64,000 bases of DNA, taken from assembly GCA_944326585.1 (NCBI GenBank), contig CALVEN010000001.1, forward strand, positions 372,001 to 436,000. The letters run 5' to 3'. A program made the translations under genes and the position numbers. The notes beneath the pieces were generated by a model, which had not been told where the DNA came from, made no database searches, and saw only the letters and a program-made list of their open reading frames with translations. This stretch comes from Candidatus Gastranaerophilales bacterium. Its GTDB lineage: Bacteria > Cyanobacteriota > Vampirovibrionia > Gastranaerophilales > Gastranaerophilaceae. This document shows, piece after piece, positions 26,601-34,369 of this stretch. Positions within the stretch are counted from its first letter, which is position 1. Each line of letters opens with the position of its first letter.

Positions 26601-27671
26601 TTAAGAACCTTGAATTTGTCTTTTTAATTCTTCGGGTCTTGAAGAACGGGAAAGTGCGTCTTCAAGCGTAATTAATTTATTTTTATACAATTTTGCAAGT
26701 GACATTTCAAGAGTTTCCATACCGGCACCCTGGCTTGTTTGGATTGTCGAATAAATTTGTGCGGCTTTGGCTTCTCTGATAAGGTTTGCGATTGCAGGGG
26801 TTACAATCATAATTTCCTGAGCCATTACGCGGCCTTTTTTAGTGCCGTCGGGTTGTAATTTTTGCAAAAGTGTTTGTGAAAATACAGCTACAAGAGAGTT
26901 TGCAAGCTGTACACGAATTTGCTGCTGTTGACCTTCGGGAAATACGTCGATGATACGGTCAATAGTTTGAGATGCGGATGACGTATGGAGTGTTCCGAAA
27001 ACCAAGTGGCCTGTTTCAGCTGCAGTTAGCGCAAGAGCTATTGTTTCGTGGTCCCTCATCTCACCTACCAGAATGATATCAGGGTCTTCACGAAGTGCCG
27101 CTCTTAAAGCATTTGCAAATGATCTTGTGTCAGCTCCGAGTTCTCTCTGGTGGATAATACTTTTTTTGGATGTGTGAACAAATTCGACAGGGTCTTCAAT
27201 TGTCAAAATATGTTCCGCACGGGTTCTGTTAATATAGTCAACCATTGCGGCAAGTGTTGTTGATTTACCCGAACCTGTAGGCCCTGTTACAAGAACAAGT
27301 CCGCGCGGTCGTTCGGCAGTTTTTTTAACGATATCAGGCAGCCCCAGATCTTCAAGTTTTGGCGCCTGAGAACTGATTGTTCTGAATGCGGCGGCGTAGC
27401 AGCCTTTATCTTTGTAGAAGTTTACCCTGAAACGACCAACGTTATCTATACCGTAGGAAAAGTCTAATTCCCAGTCCTGCTCAAGGCGGCGTCTTTGCTC
27501 GTTTGAAAGCATCGGAAATAATAAAGATTCAACATCTTCAGGAGTTAATGGTTTTGATTCGTATCTTACGAGTTGTCCGTCTATACGTGCTACAGGCGGC
27601 AGGGCGTTTGAAATATGAAGGTCACTTCCGCCGTCTTTTACTAATCTTTCCAATAATTCTTCAATAATCAT
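26601..27671 (-). CDS. pilT: Type IV pilus retraction ATPase PilT
   Basis: Hexameric ATPase that depolymerises type IV pili. Motifs: N-terminal GGSDLHIS, Walker A GPTGSGKSTT near residue 131, Asp box region TIEDPVEF, Walker B ILVGEMRDHETI near 200, His box HLVFGTLHTSSA near 222, and the C-terminal PilT-type QEIM...AIANLIRE segment. Length 356. The ATG at 27671 has AAGGTG about 6 bases upstream; a GTG three codons earlier overlaps that SD. It follows the 83-residue gene by 10 bases. Other pilus machinery genes are not in the window apart from the prepilin near 33.5 kb. Confidence 0.95.
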   Translation of the reverse strand: MIIEELLERLVKDGGSDLHISNALPPVARIDGQLVRYESKPLTPEDVESLLFPMLSNEQRRRLEQDWELDFSYGIDNVGRFRVNFYKDKGCYAAAFRTISSQAPKLEDLGLPDIVKKTAERPRGLVLVTGPTGSGKSTTLAAMVDYINRTRAEHILTIEDPVEFVHTSKKSIIHQRELGADTRSFANALRAALREDPDIILVGEMRDHETIALALTAAETGHLVFGTLHTSSASQTIDRIIDVFPEGQQQQIRVQLANSLVAVFSQTLLQKLQPDGTKKGRVMAQEIMIVTPAIANLIREAKAAQIYSTIQTSQGAGMETLEMSLAKLYKNKLITLEDALSRSSRPEELKRQIQGS

Positions 27672-27681
27672 ACTCTTCACC

Positions 27682-27933
27682 TTATTCTACAAAGTTCATC
27701 AGTGCATCATTTTCTTTTGCTGCCATTTCTATTAAAAGATATGTCATATAAGCCCCTAGCGCAACGGCTTTCGGATCTAAATCGGTTTTGTTGGCAGCTT
27801 CTATAATTGCCGTATTTATTTCGGGATTCTCTTCTTTTATATAGTGAATCATCTGTTTACGCCATGCCGGCATATCTTTGAATATTTCACTAAAAGCTTG
27901 TGTTGCAATTTCTTCCGATATTATTGGCAGCAT
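27682..27933 (-). CDS. Small protein cotranscribed with pilT
   Basis: An 83-residue helical protein of unknown function. AAAGGAAC precedes the ATG. It has a Trp/Arg/Lys segment (DMPAWRKQMIHYIKEENPEI) and a hydrophobic C-terminal helix (ALGAYMTYLLIEMAAKEN) that could be membrane-associated. Only 10 bases separate it from pilT, so an operon is likely and a role in pilus control is a reasonable guess, no more. Confidence 0.7.
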   Translation of the reverse strand: MLPIISEEIATQAFSEIFKDMPAWRKQMIHYIKEENPEINTAIIEAANKTDLDPKAVALGAYMTYLLIEMAAKENDALMNFVE

Positions 27934-28012
27934 AATTGTTCCTTTATATTTTTTATTATATACAAATTTTTAATAATAGTCCATACTTTACGTATAAATA
28001 CAGTATTTGTAG

Positions 28013-28018
28013 TATAAT
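28013..28018 (+). promoter_or_regulatory. -10 box of leaderless recF transcript
   Basis: TATAAT ends six bases before the recF ATG at 28025; no SD is present. A good -35 box is not visible at 16-18 bases. Confidence 0.6.
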
Positions 28019-28024
28019 TTTTTT

Positions 28025-29131
28025 ATGAAACTTGAGGGACTGGAGTTAAAGAATTACAGAAATTGTGCGGATTTGAAACTGGATTTGAATTCCGCAAAAA
28101 TTCTTATCATAGGGAAAAACGCGCAGGGGAAAACTAATATTCTTGAAAGTATTTATTTTTTATCAGCGTTGAAAAGCCCGCGGACTTCAAATAATATTGA
28201 ACTTATTAATTTTCCAGCCGAAAAATTTGTAATCGATGCGGAAATTATTAAAGCCTGTACTGAGATTACGCTTTCTTGTTCGTATGATAAAGAAAAGTCT
28301 CGCTCGCTTAAGATAAATGGTGTAAAGTCCCGTCCTAAGGATTTTAAGCAGGTTTTGAAAACAGTTTTATTCTCCGCCGCCGATTTGATGCTTTTACGCG
28401 GAACTCCTCAAGACAGACGCGATTGGCTGGACAGGGCTATTTCTCAAATTTATCCCGCTTACGATGAAAGGCTTTCTAAATATGACAAAATCCGCGTGCA
28501 GAAAAATAATTTGTTAAAAGAGTCTGCCAAAAACGGAAACCTTAACGAAACCCTGCTGGATGTGTATAATGAGCAGCTTGTTATAACCGGCAGCAATATA
28601 ATTTATCTCAGAAAGAAATTTTTAAAAGAAATTGAGAAAATTGCCATTGAAAAACATCGTACTATCAGCGAAACAGAAGATTTGAAAATTGATTATGACT
28701 GTTCGTTTTTGGACGGCAGTGAAACTGAAATTGATGAAATTGCGGAAAAATTTAAGCTTACGCTTGAGGAGAGAAAGCTTGAAGAACTCCGCCGTTGTCA
28801 GGCATGCGCCGGACCGCACAGAGATGATATTATATTCTATATAAACGGCAATGAGGCCGTGAAATTTGCATCACAAGGTCAGCAAAGAACTATTGTTCTG
28901 GCTCTTAAATTATCCGAATTGGATATTATAACCGGCAAAACAGGCGATGAACCGATATTACTTCTGGATGATGTTCTGGCGGAACTTGATGATATCAGGC
29001 AGAATTATCTTTTGAAATCCATAAGTCAGAATACTCAGACAATTATAACATCTGTTGATACAGTGCTTTTTGAAGATGAATTTTTGCAAGATGTAAAAAT
29101 TTATAAAATTGAAAACGGGTGTATTATATAA
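28025..29131 (+). CDS. recF: DNA replication and repair protein RecF
   Basis: SMC-like ATPase that helps load RecA at single-strand gaps. In 368 residues: Walker A IIGKNAQGKTNILES near 29, the RecF-typical LKSPRT and LLRGTPQDRRDWLDRAI segments, DNA-binding GPHRDD near 263, ABC signature ASQGQQRT near 283, and Walker B PILLLDDVLAELD near 314. Starts at an ATG with a -10 box immediately upstream. It is divergent from the small gene before pilT and is not next to dnaA/dnaN here. Confidence 0.95.
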   Translation: MKLEGLELKNYRNCADLKLDLNSAKILIIGKNAQGKTNILESIYFLSALKSPRTSNNIELINFPAEKFVIDAEIIKACTEITLSCSYDKEKSRSLKINGVKSRPKDFKQVLKTVLFSAADLMLLRGTPQDRRDWLDRAISQIYPAYDERLSKYDKIRVQKNNLLKESAKNGNLNETLLDVYNEQLVITGSNIIYLRKKFLKEIEKIAIEKHRTISETEDLKIDYDCSFLDGSETEIDEIAEKFKLTLEERKLEELRRCQACAGPHRDDIIFYINGNEAVKFASQGQQRTIVLALKLSELDIITGKTGDEPILLLDDVLAELDDIRQNYLLKSISQNTQTIITSVDTVLFEDEFLQDVKIYKIENGCII

Positions 29132-29165
29132 GCAAATTTTTTCATGTTTTGTTTTTTATTGATTT

Positions 29166-29777
29166 ATGATAAAAGTAGGTCGTATTTTCAGCGGCTGGTG
29201 GCGCAAATCCGTTACTAAGGCCGAACCCATAAATCAGTTACAATCAGCGGCTGTGAAAAATAATGCCGCGGATACGTTTATGAGAATGTGCGAGTGCAGA
29301 TATTCTTATGACCCGTCAGGGTTTACTGTTTTTGGTGATTTTCCGGAAAATTATGTTTTTACAGACAGACTTTGGGTAGAGGCAAAACCTGCAAAATATT
29401 CTCATATGTTAAAAAAAATGATTCCCGAAGAGCCGGCGCATTGGAATATTTCGAAGCGTTTAAAGCCGTGTTATTTTTTGGATCACCTGTATTCTCACGG
29501 AAAAGGTCAAGGAACCCAAGCGGTTAAAGTCGTAGTTATGAAAAGTTTAAATGATACAAGGACGCAAGGCAGAGTTGTATTGCAAGCCGATATCATTGAC
29601 GGTAAAACATCTCCCGCGGGATTTTATTATAAATTGGGTTTTAGGTTTGCAAATGATGAGAGTAATAAAGTTATGCAGAACTGGCTTAAAACTTCAGGCA
29701 GACGTGAAGATTCTCCGATGGAAACGGGGATGATGTTTTTGCCGGCGGAAAATATTAAACATTGTTTGAATTATTAG
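29166..29777 (+). CDS. Putative GNAT-type acetyltransferase
   Basis: A 203-residue protein. Residues 115-165 resemble the acetyl-CoA-binding core of GNAT enzymes: GKGQGTQAVKVVVMKSL followed by a strand, then SPAGFYYKLGFRFAN, the usual final motif. The N-terminal 80 residues are less typical and include a Cys-rich ECRYSYDPSG segment. Substrate unknown. No clear SD; a T-rich stretch lies upstream. It is convergent with yraN, the stop codons being adjacent. Confidence 0.6.
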   Translation: MIKVGRIFSGWWRKSVTKAEPINQLQSAAVKNNAADTFMRMCECRYSYDPSGFTVFGDFPENYVFTDRLWVEAKPAKYSHMLKKMIPEEPAHWNISKRLKPCYFLDHLYSHGKGQGTQAVKVVVMKSLNDTRTQGRVVLQADIIDGKTSPAGFYYKLGFRFANDESNKVMQNWLKTSGRREDSPMETGMMFLPAENIKHCLNY

Positions 29778-30119
29778 TTAGATATTCTGTAAGTGTTCAA
29801 TTTTTAATTCCGGTTCCAGTGTAATTCCGATAACATCTATTCTGTAACTTTTATAATTGTGTTCCGACAAATAATTCAGGGCGCCTTTTTTAATATTTTC
29901 GTGTTTTGTTTTTGTAATTGCTTCAAAAGGTGTGCCGAAGGCGTCAGTTTTTCGGGTTTTGACTTCTACAAAGACAAGAGTATTTTTTTGTTTTGCAACA
30001 ATATCAAGCTCGCAAAATCTTGAATAGTGAACATTGCGGTCAAGAATTTCATAACCGTTGTCTTTCAGGTATTTCGCGGCAATTTCTTCTCCCATATCTC
30101 CGAATTGACGATTGTTCAT
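29778..30119 (-). CDS. yraN: UPF0102 family protein YraN
   Basis: 113 residues with the UPF0102 nuclease-like fold: GEEIAAKYLKDNGYEILDRN near the N-terminus, then CELDIVA and VFVEVKTRK, which form the Asp/Glu-x-Lys metal-site pattern of restriction-endonuclease-like proteins. Biological role is poorly understood. The ATG overlaps the queF stop (ATGA), so it is translated as part of the symporter-queF-yraN unit. Confidence 0.9.
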   Translation of the reverse strand: MNNRQFGDMGEEIAAKYLKDNGYEILDRNVHYSRFCELDIVAKQKNTLVFVEVKTRKTDAFGTPFEAITKTKHENIKKGALNYLSEHNYKSYRIDVIGITLEPELKIEHLQNI

Positions 30120-31021
30120 TGTTTTACCCCGTATCGTGCAAGCTGTGTAATGTCAAGTAAGGCGTCTGCGTCTTTAATTTTGCAATTATATCTTACGGGA
30201 CAAATATCAATGCCGCCGCGGCGTGTGTACAGGGCGCATACAAAAAGTTCATCCCCTTTGTTCAACAAATCAAGAAGCCTTTTAAAAATCATTTCGCAGC
30301 ATTCTTCGTGAAAATGGTATTCCGAGCGAAATGAGCAAAGATATTTGACAAGGCTTGTTTCTTTAATATGCTTTTTTGATTTGTAGTAAATAAATATGTC
30401 GCCAAAATCCGGCTGGTGTGTCACGCGGCAATTTGAACGCAAAGAATCAAAAGTCAAAAAGTGTTTAGTTGTGATATCAGTTGTGTCTGTTTCCAAAACT
30501 TGCGGATTTTCTTTGAAACTTTCTATTTTTAATTCATTTTCGTTAAAAAATTGCATAATATCAGTAAATTTTTGAAAAATTTCGACTTTTTTTGCATTAT
30601 TTGGAATAAAATGTGCAGTAACCTCAGTTTCAAGTTTTTTACTCAAATCATTTTCAATAATTTTTTTACATATTGTAAGACAATCTGTTGTATTTTTGCC
30701 GTATTTTGTCATGTTAAAAGAATTTAAATATAATTTTAAAGACTTGGATTCAACAATAAAAGGACTTGTAGAGTTATATTTTAATTTCAAAAGTCTTGTG
30801 ACCGGTACGCCGTTTTCAGTGAGGCATGAAAATTCATAGGCATGCCATACATCAAAACCCTCAAACGGTAAATTATTTTCGTCAATTTTGTATTGCCTTC
30901 GGTTTTCGCATCTGGGGACGGCAACTAAAAGCTCAGGGTTATAGTTTAAGCTTTCTTTAACATTTTTGCCTAAAAATTTTGATGCTATTTGGTCAGTATT
31001 GGCGGCGTTTTGCGCATCCAT
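30116..31021 (-). CDS. queF: NADPH-dependent 7-cyano-7-deazaguanine reductase QueF (long form)
   Basis: Reduces preQ0 to preQ1 in queuosine biosynthesis. The 301-residue length and internal tandem fold fit the bimodular E. coli-type enzyme. The QueF motif ESKSLKLY lies near residue 91. The catalytic Cys198 is in SNCRVTHQPDFG, and FHEECCEMIF and YTRRGGIDICPVR follow. Start and symporter stop overlap by one base (TAATG), and its stop overlaps yraN. No other queuosine genes are visible. Confidence 0.94.
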   Translation of the reverse strand: MDAQNAANTDQIASKFLGKNVKESLNYNPELLVAVPRCENRRQYKIDENNLPFEGFDVWHAYEFSCLTENGVPVTRLLKLKYNSTSPFIVESKSLKLYLNSFNMTKYGKNTTDCLTICKKIIENDLSKKLETEVTAHFIPNNAKKVEIFQKFTDIMQFFNENELKIESFKENPQVLETDTTDITTKHFLTFDSLRSNCRVTHQPDFGDIFIYYKSKKHIKETSLVKYLCSFRSEYHFHEECCEMIFKRLLDLLNKGDELFVCALYTRRGGIDICPVRYNCKIKDADALLDITQLARYGVKQ

Positions 31022-32343
31022 TACGCAATTTCCTCGTAAGCCGCAGGATTATTTAATAAATCGTAGTTGATTTCGTTTTCGTTATCAGCTATTGCTGCAG
31101 TTACAACAGCATCTGAGGTTACGTTGAGGAGGGTTCTGAACATATCCGTAATTCTTTCGATAGTGAATAAGAATGCAAACCCTGCAACGAGCTGTTCAGG
31201 GCTTAAGCCCATGCCGTTAAGAATAAGTGCAATAGTAATTAAGCCTGCACCCGGTATACCTGCGCATGTGCTTGATGCAATAATTGCCAGAAGCCCGATT
31301 TGAATTACCAAAAACGGAGTGAGGACAACGCCGTAGGCTTGCGCAAGAAATATTACGGCAACGGTTTGCAACAGAGCCGTTCCGTCAAAGTTTAATGTTG
31401 CACCTAAAGGCAGAACAAAGCTTGAAATTTTATGAGAGATTCCTCGTTTTTCGCAGCATGCAATGGTTAAAGGCAGGGTTGCTGAGGAACTTGCAGTTCC
31501 GAAAGCTACCATCATAGCTTCTGCAATCGCAGAAAACAGCATTGCAGCCGAAACTTTTGAGAAAAATCTTAAAAACAGCGGATATACAATAAACATCTGG
31601 ATAGCAAAACCAATTAGTAATACTCCCAAATATTTAGAAATACTCATAAATATATCAATACCAAAGCTTGAAACGGCAGATGCAGTCAATGCAAACACGC
31701 CTGGAGCCGCAAAGAACATAATCCAGTCGGTAATTTTCATTGTAGCGGCAAAAACCGATTCAAAGAATGAAACGATTGGTCTGTTTACGTCACCTACACG
31801 TGCAAGAGCAATGGCAAAGATTACGACAAATACAATAATCGGTACCATATCCCCGGCGGCAAATGAATGCAACGGGTTGCTCGGGATAAAACCGAGGAAG
31901 AGGTTTAAAATATTCCCCTGCTGTTGAGCCATAGCTGTCGCAACCGAGGATTGAACTTCAGTTGCTGTATTCGCTGCAATATAATGTGCTGCACCGAGTC
32001 CCGGTTTCATGAGAAGTGCGAGAGCTCCGCCGATTATTACTGCAATAGTTGTAATAATTCCGTAATACAGAATCATTTTAGTTCCGAATTTGCCGAGCTG
32101 TTTGTTATCGCCAATGCTTGTAATACCTATTATTATTGCAGATACAACAAGCGGTATTACAACCATTTGAATTAATCTTATAAATACCTGTCCAACAAAT
32201 GTCAAAAGGTTTGCGATTAAAGTGTTATAGTGTCCGTGCAGATAAATTCCGACCAAAATACCGGCTATAATACCAAAAAATATGTGCCAGTTGCGTTTAA
32301 TACCCAAACCCAGCGCAATTAAAATCTGCATGTGTACTTTCAT
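31021..32343 (-). CDS. Dicarboxylate/amino acid:cation symporter (DAACS family)
   Basis: A 440-residue inner membrane transporter of the GltP/DctA family, importing glutamate/aspartate or C4-dicarboxylates with protons or sodium. It has about eight hydrophobic helices, the serine-rich re-entrant loop SSSATLPLT near residue 283, and LGATLNFDGTAL near 310. The later CAGIPGAGLITIALIL segment is also typical. The exact substrate cannot be told. AAGAGG lies about 11 bases upstream of the ATG. It heads the queF-yraN operon. Confidence 0.9.
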   Translation of the reverse strand: MKVHMQILIALGLGIKRNWHIFFGIIAGILVGIYLHGHYNTLIANLLTFVGQVFIRLIQMVVIPLVVSAIIIGITSIGDNKQLGKFGTKMILYYGIITTIAVIIGGALALLMKPGLGAAHYIAANTATEVQSSVATAMAQQQGNILNLFLGFIPSNPLHSFAAGDMVPIIVFVVIFAIALARVGDVNRPIVSFFESVFAATMKITDWIMFFAAPGVFALTASAVSSFGIDIFMSISKYLGVLLIGFAIQMFIVYPLFLRFFSKVSAAMLFSAIAEAMMVAFGTASSSATLPLTIACCEKRGISHKISSFVLPLGATLNFDGTALLQTVAVIFLAQAYGVVLTPFLVIQIGLLAIIASSTCAGIPGAGLITIALILNGMGLSPEQLVAGFAFLFTIERITDMFRTLLNVTSDAVVTAAIADNENEINYDLLNNPAAYEEIA

Positions 32344-32544
32344 AAAATCATTAACCTCTTAATTCTGATTGACTTGAATATTATACAATCTTTTTGAAAA
32401 AATTTCAATGAATTATTAAAAATATCATTTTTTTACTTGATATAAATAATGGTTTGTAATAGAATAAATTTTGCGTAATGCCTGTAAATTGAAAATTGAA
32501 TAATTTTGTCAATGTTAAACTGATACAGATTTTCTAAAAGTTTT

Positions 32545-32607
32545 CGGGATGTAGCACTCTGCCGAACAAACGATTGAGTATCGTTTGTGAGAGGTTGGTA
32601 GCGCACC
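32545..32607 (+). pseudogene. Degenerate tRNA-Pro relic interrupted by a hairpin
   Basis: Begins CGGGATGTAGC like the tRNA-Pro genes downstream and resumes with GGTTGGTAGCGCACC, but about 37 bases are inserted in the D-arm and the 3' half is absent. The insert contains a perfect 9-bp stem ACAAACGAT/ATCGTTTGT (32566-32588). It cannot fold as a tRNA. Confidence 0.6.
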
Positions 32608-32733
32608 TTTTTTCAAAAATAATAAAAAGTAACGAATATTCAGAATAATGTCGTGCCGTTTGAAAACCGAATAAGTTCACCAAAACCAGAAGGTTACAGT
32701 TTTTTTATAAAACTTTTTTACAAAAAAAGTTTT

Positions 32734-32810
32734 CGGGATGTAGCGCAGCTTGGTAGCGCACCACGTTCGGGACGTGGGGGCCGCAGGTTCAAATCCTGTC
32801 ATCCCGACCA
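32734..32810 (+). tRNA. tRNA-Pro (anticodon CGG)
   Basis: 77 bases with a 7-bp acceptor stem CGGGATG/CATCCCG, discriminator A and encoded CCA. D-arm GCGCAGCTTGGTAGCGC, anticodon stem CCACG/CGTGG with loop TTCGGGA, T-arm GCAGGTTCAAATCCTGT. It reads CCG codons. Confidence 0.96.
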
Positions 32811-32851
32811 TTTTTAAAGACGGGCGGACTAACACTTTAATAATGAAAGTC

Positions 32852-32905
32852 GTCATTCAGAATTCGGGATCTAAAAATGAGATTCCGAAACGAGTCCGGA
32901 ATGAC
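32852..32905 (+). repeat. Dispersed palindromic repeat unit
   Basis: Imperfect inverted repeat from GTCATTCAGAATTCGG to CCGGAATGAC, of the same class as the blocks at 17.3 and 21 kb. Lies between the two tRNA-Pro genes. Confidence 0.6.
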
Positions 32906-32935
32906 AGATTATATCAGGTCAGTTCTTTATAATTA

Positions 32936-32971
32936 TGAGTATCGTTTTGTGAGAGGTGGTAGCGTGCCACC
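32936..32971 (+). pseudogene. Second tRNA-Pro relic fragment
   Basis: TGAGTATCGTTTTGTGAGAG followed by GTGGTAGCGTGCCACC matches the inner part of the relic at 32545 and the D-arm/anticodon-arm border of the tRNA-Pro(GGG) gene. The rest of a tRNA is missing. Confidence 0.45.
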
Positions 32972-33206
32972 AAATTGACAATTAAATAATAATAGATACG
33001 AATATCCAATATGATATCGTGCCGTTTGAAAACCGAATAGGTTCACCAAAACCAGAAGGTTACAGTTTTTTGTAAAACTTTTTTACAAAAATCGTAAAAG
33101 GTAACGAATATTCAGAATGATATCGTGCCGTTTGAAAACCGAATAGGTTCACTAAAACCAGAAGGTTACAGTTTTTTTGTAAAACTTTTTTTACAAAAAA
33201 AGTTTT

Positions 33207-33283
33207 CGGGACGTGGCGCAGCTTGGTAGCGTGCTACCTTGGGGTGGTAGAGGTCGCAGGTTCAAATCCTGTCGTTCCGACCA
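33207..33283 (+). tRNA. tRNA-Pro (anticodon GGG)
   Basis: 77 bases. Acceptor stem CGGGACG/CGTTCCG with one G-T pair, discriminator A, encoded CCA. Anticodon stem CTACC/GGTAG, loop TTGGGGT. T-arm identical to that of the neighbouring tRNA-Pro. It reads CCC and CCU codons. Confidence 0.95.
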
Positions 33284-33286
33284 TTT

Positions 33287-33315
33287 AAAAAGCGGGGAAG
33301 AAATTCCCCGCTTTT
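33287..33315. terminator. Bidirectional intrinsic terminator
   Basis: AAAAGCGGGGAA and TTCCCCGCTTTT around a GAAA loop, with A and T runs on both sides. It can end the tRNA-Pro transcript (plus) and the prepilin transcript (minus). Confidence 0.88.
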
Positions 33316-33319
33316 CAGA

Positions 33320-34070
33320 CTAATCCTTGTACCAGTAATCTGCATTATTCCAGCGTCTTATCCATTCTCCGCAAGCGCTGCCGTTCATATTGGAATTTGA
33401 TGTCCAATTTTTTGTACAATATTGTCTTATTTCACTATCATTAAAGTTATAACCCAAGGGTAAAATTCCTTTCGGTGTAATCACAAAATTAAAGTGATCT
33501 AACCCCATTCTGTTAAATTTATTTGTAGTGATGAATGCATAAATAGTTCCACAATTATTTGTCATATTATGCGGTGTTCCTTCACTGTCCGTATATACAT
33601 AAGCACAATTTTTATTTACTGATGTATACAGTAAAACAATACCGTTATTAAATTTTTCTTTTACATATAAATCTAAATTCCCGATAGTGCCATAACGTGA
33701 TTCGCCTGTTAATGCCACTACATCAACATTATCAGGGAAACAGCCTTTTGTATGATGGCATTTTTCGGAAATTCTCATGTATTTAGACAGAATATTAGCC
33801 ATACTTTCAGGGGTATTCAAATCCCATGTTTCGGGTACACCGTTTTCTGCAACAGCCATAGTAAATGCATTAGCCAGAGTTGAATAAACCCATTTAAATC
33901 TTGTGACGGTAACTTTTTCCTGATATTTTGCGACAAGCGTAGGAATAGTCATTGCCGCCACAATACCTATTATGGCAAGGGCTATCAAAACTTCCGCCAG
34001 AGTAAACGCGGCTTTTTTTGAAGTTAATAAGGGAATAAGTAAATAAGTGTTTACTGTGAGTTTCGCTCAC
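33320..34070 (-). CDS. Type IV prepilin-like protein, start region frameshifted or non-canonical
   Basis: The mature part is a pilin/pseudopilin: KKAAFTLAEVLIALAIIG at the prepilin peptidase site, a hydrophobic helix (VAAMTIPTLV), then a globular head with Cys pairs and a late GILPLGYNF segment. In the pilin frame the first start codon is a TTG at 33988, inside the signature, and the frame upstream is closed by TGA after about 20 codons with no ATG, GTG or TTG. A GTG at 34070 with GGGAGGGAAG upstream opens a frame for VSETHSKHLFTYSLINFKK that runs into seven A bases (34013-34019). Dropping one A would join it to KKAAFTLAEV. Micro-ORF cassette copy 3 and its promoter lie just upstream. Confidence 0.6.
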
Positions 34071-34170
34071 TAATTCTTCCCTCCCGCCCTTGAGGGGGAG
34101 GGTTAGGGTGGGGGAATTTTTTTGAGATGCTGAAACCGGTTCAGCAAGACAGATAAAAAAGTTATCCGCG

Positions 34171-34244
34171 GAGGTTAAGCTACTGCCCCCCCCCCCCTGA
34201 GTGAAAAGTAGTTATAGTGCCTATTTGCGCCCATTTTAACCTCC
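34171..34244 (-). repeat. Micro-ORF cassette, copy 3 (74 bp, C11/G11 tract)
   Basis: Same 9-bp terminal inverted repeats as copies 1 and 2; the plus strand has a run of 11 C bases (34187-34197). Located between the prepilin gene and its probable promoter, with the micro-ORF in the prepilin direction. Confidence 0.88.
34181..34234 (-). CDS. 17-residue micropeptide of repeat cassette copy 3
   Basis: GGAGG five bases before ATG; codes for MGANRHYNYFSLRGGGQ and ends at TAG. With eleven G bases instead of twelve the frame leaves the tract differently from copy 2 and stops two codons earlier. Substitutions at three residues keep the frame open. Would be the first ORF on a transcript that continues to the prepilin. 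Confidence 0.42.
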
Positions 34245-34265
34245 TGCAAATATTTTTACGTATTT

Positions 34266-34294
34266 ATTATAGCAAATCGTCTTAATTATGTCCA
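34266..34294 (-). promoter_or_regulatory. Promoter for cassette copy 3 and probably the prepilin
   Basis: On the minus strand TGGACA (34289-34294), a 17-base spacer and TATAAT (34266-34271); one mismatch from the sigma-70 consensus. No terminator is evident between it and the prepilin gene, apart from repeat hairpins. Confidence 0.65.
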
Positions 34295-34369
34295 GAATTT
34301 TTACCCTTATGTCGGTATTGAGTTTTTGGGGGATTTATTGTATTCTTATTATAAAAAAGGGGAGAGCAA

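Larger units (their letters stand above)
32628..33206 (+). repeat. Three tandemly dispersed leader repeats before tRNA-Pro genes
   Basis: A unit of roughly 80-105 bases recurs at 32651-32733, 33017-33091 and 33123-33206. It runs from TCGTGCCGTTTGAAAACCG through ACCAGAAGGTTACAG to a T/A-rich hairpin (TTTTGTAAAA...TTTTACAAAAA). The first and third copies lead directly into intact tRNA-Pro genes; the second is followed by another repeat instead. AACGAATATTCAGAAT precedes copies one and three. Confidence 0.85.

Noticed and set aside
31463-31927. 154-residue ORF antisense to the DAACS symporter
   Set aside because: The sense strand encodes an unmistakable transporter; the antisense frame is an open shadow with no SD or domain.
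32628-33206. Possible CRISPR array (three spaced repeats)
   Set aside because: Repeats are too long and unequally spaced, they abut tRNA genes, and no cas genes are present.
34080-34125. G/C-rich stretch (CCCTCCCGCCCTTGAGGGGGAGGG) as a terminator of the prepilin
   Set aside because: It lies upstream of the prepilin on the minus strand and has no T run; it looks like another dispersed repeat.
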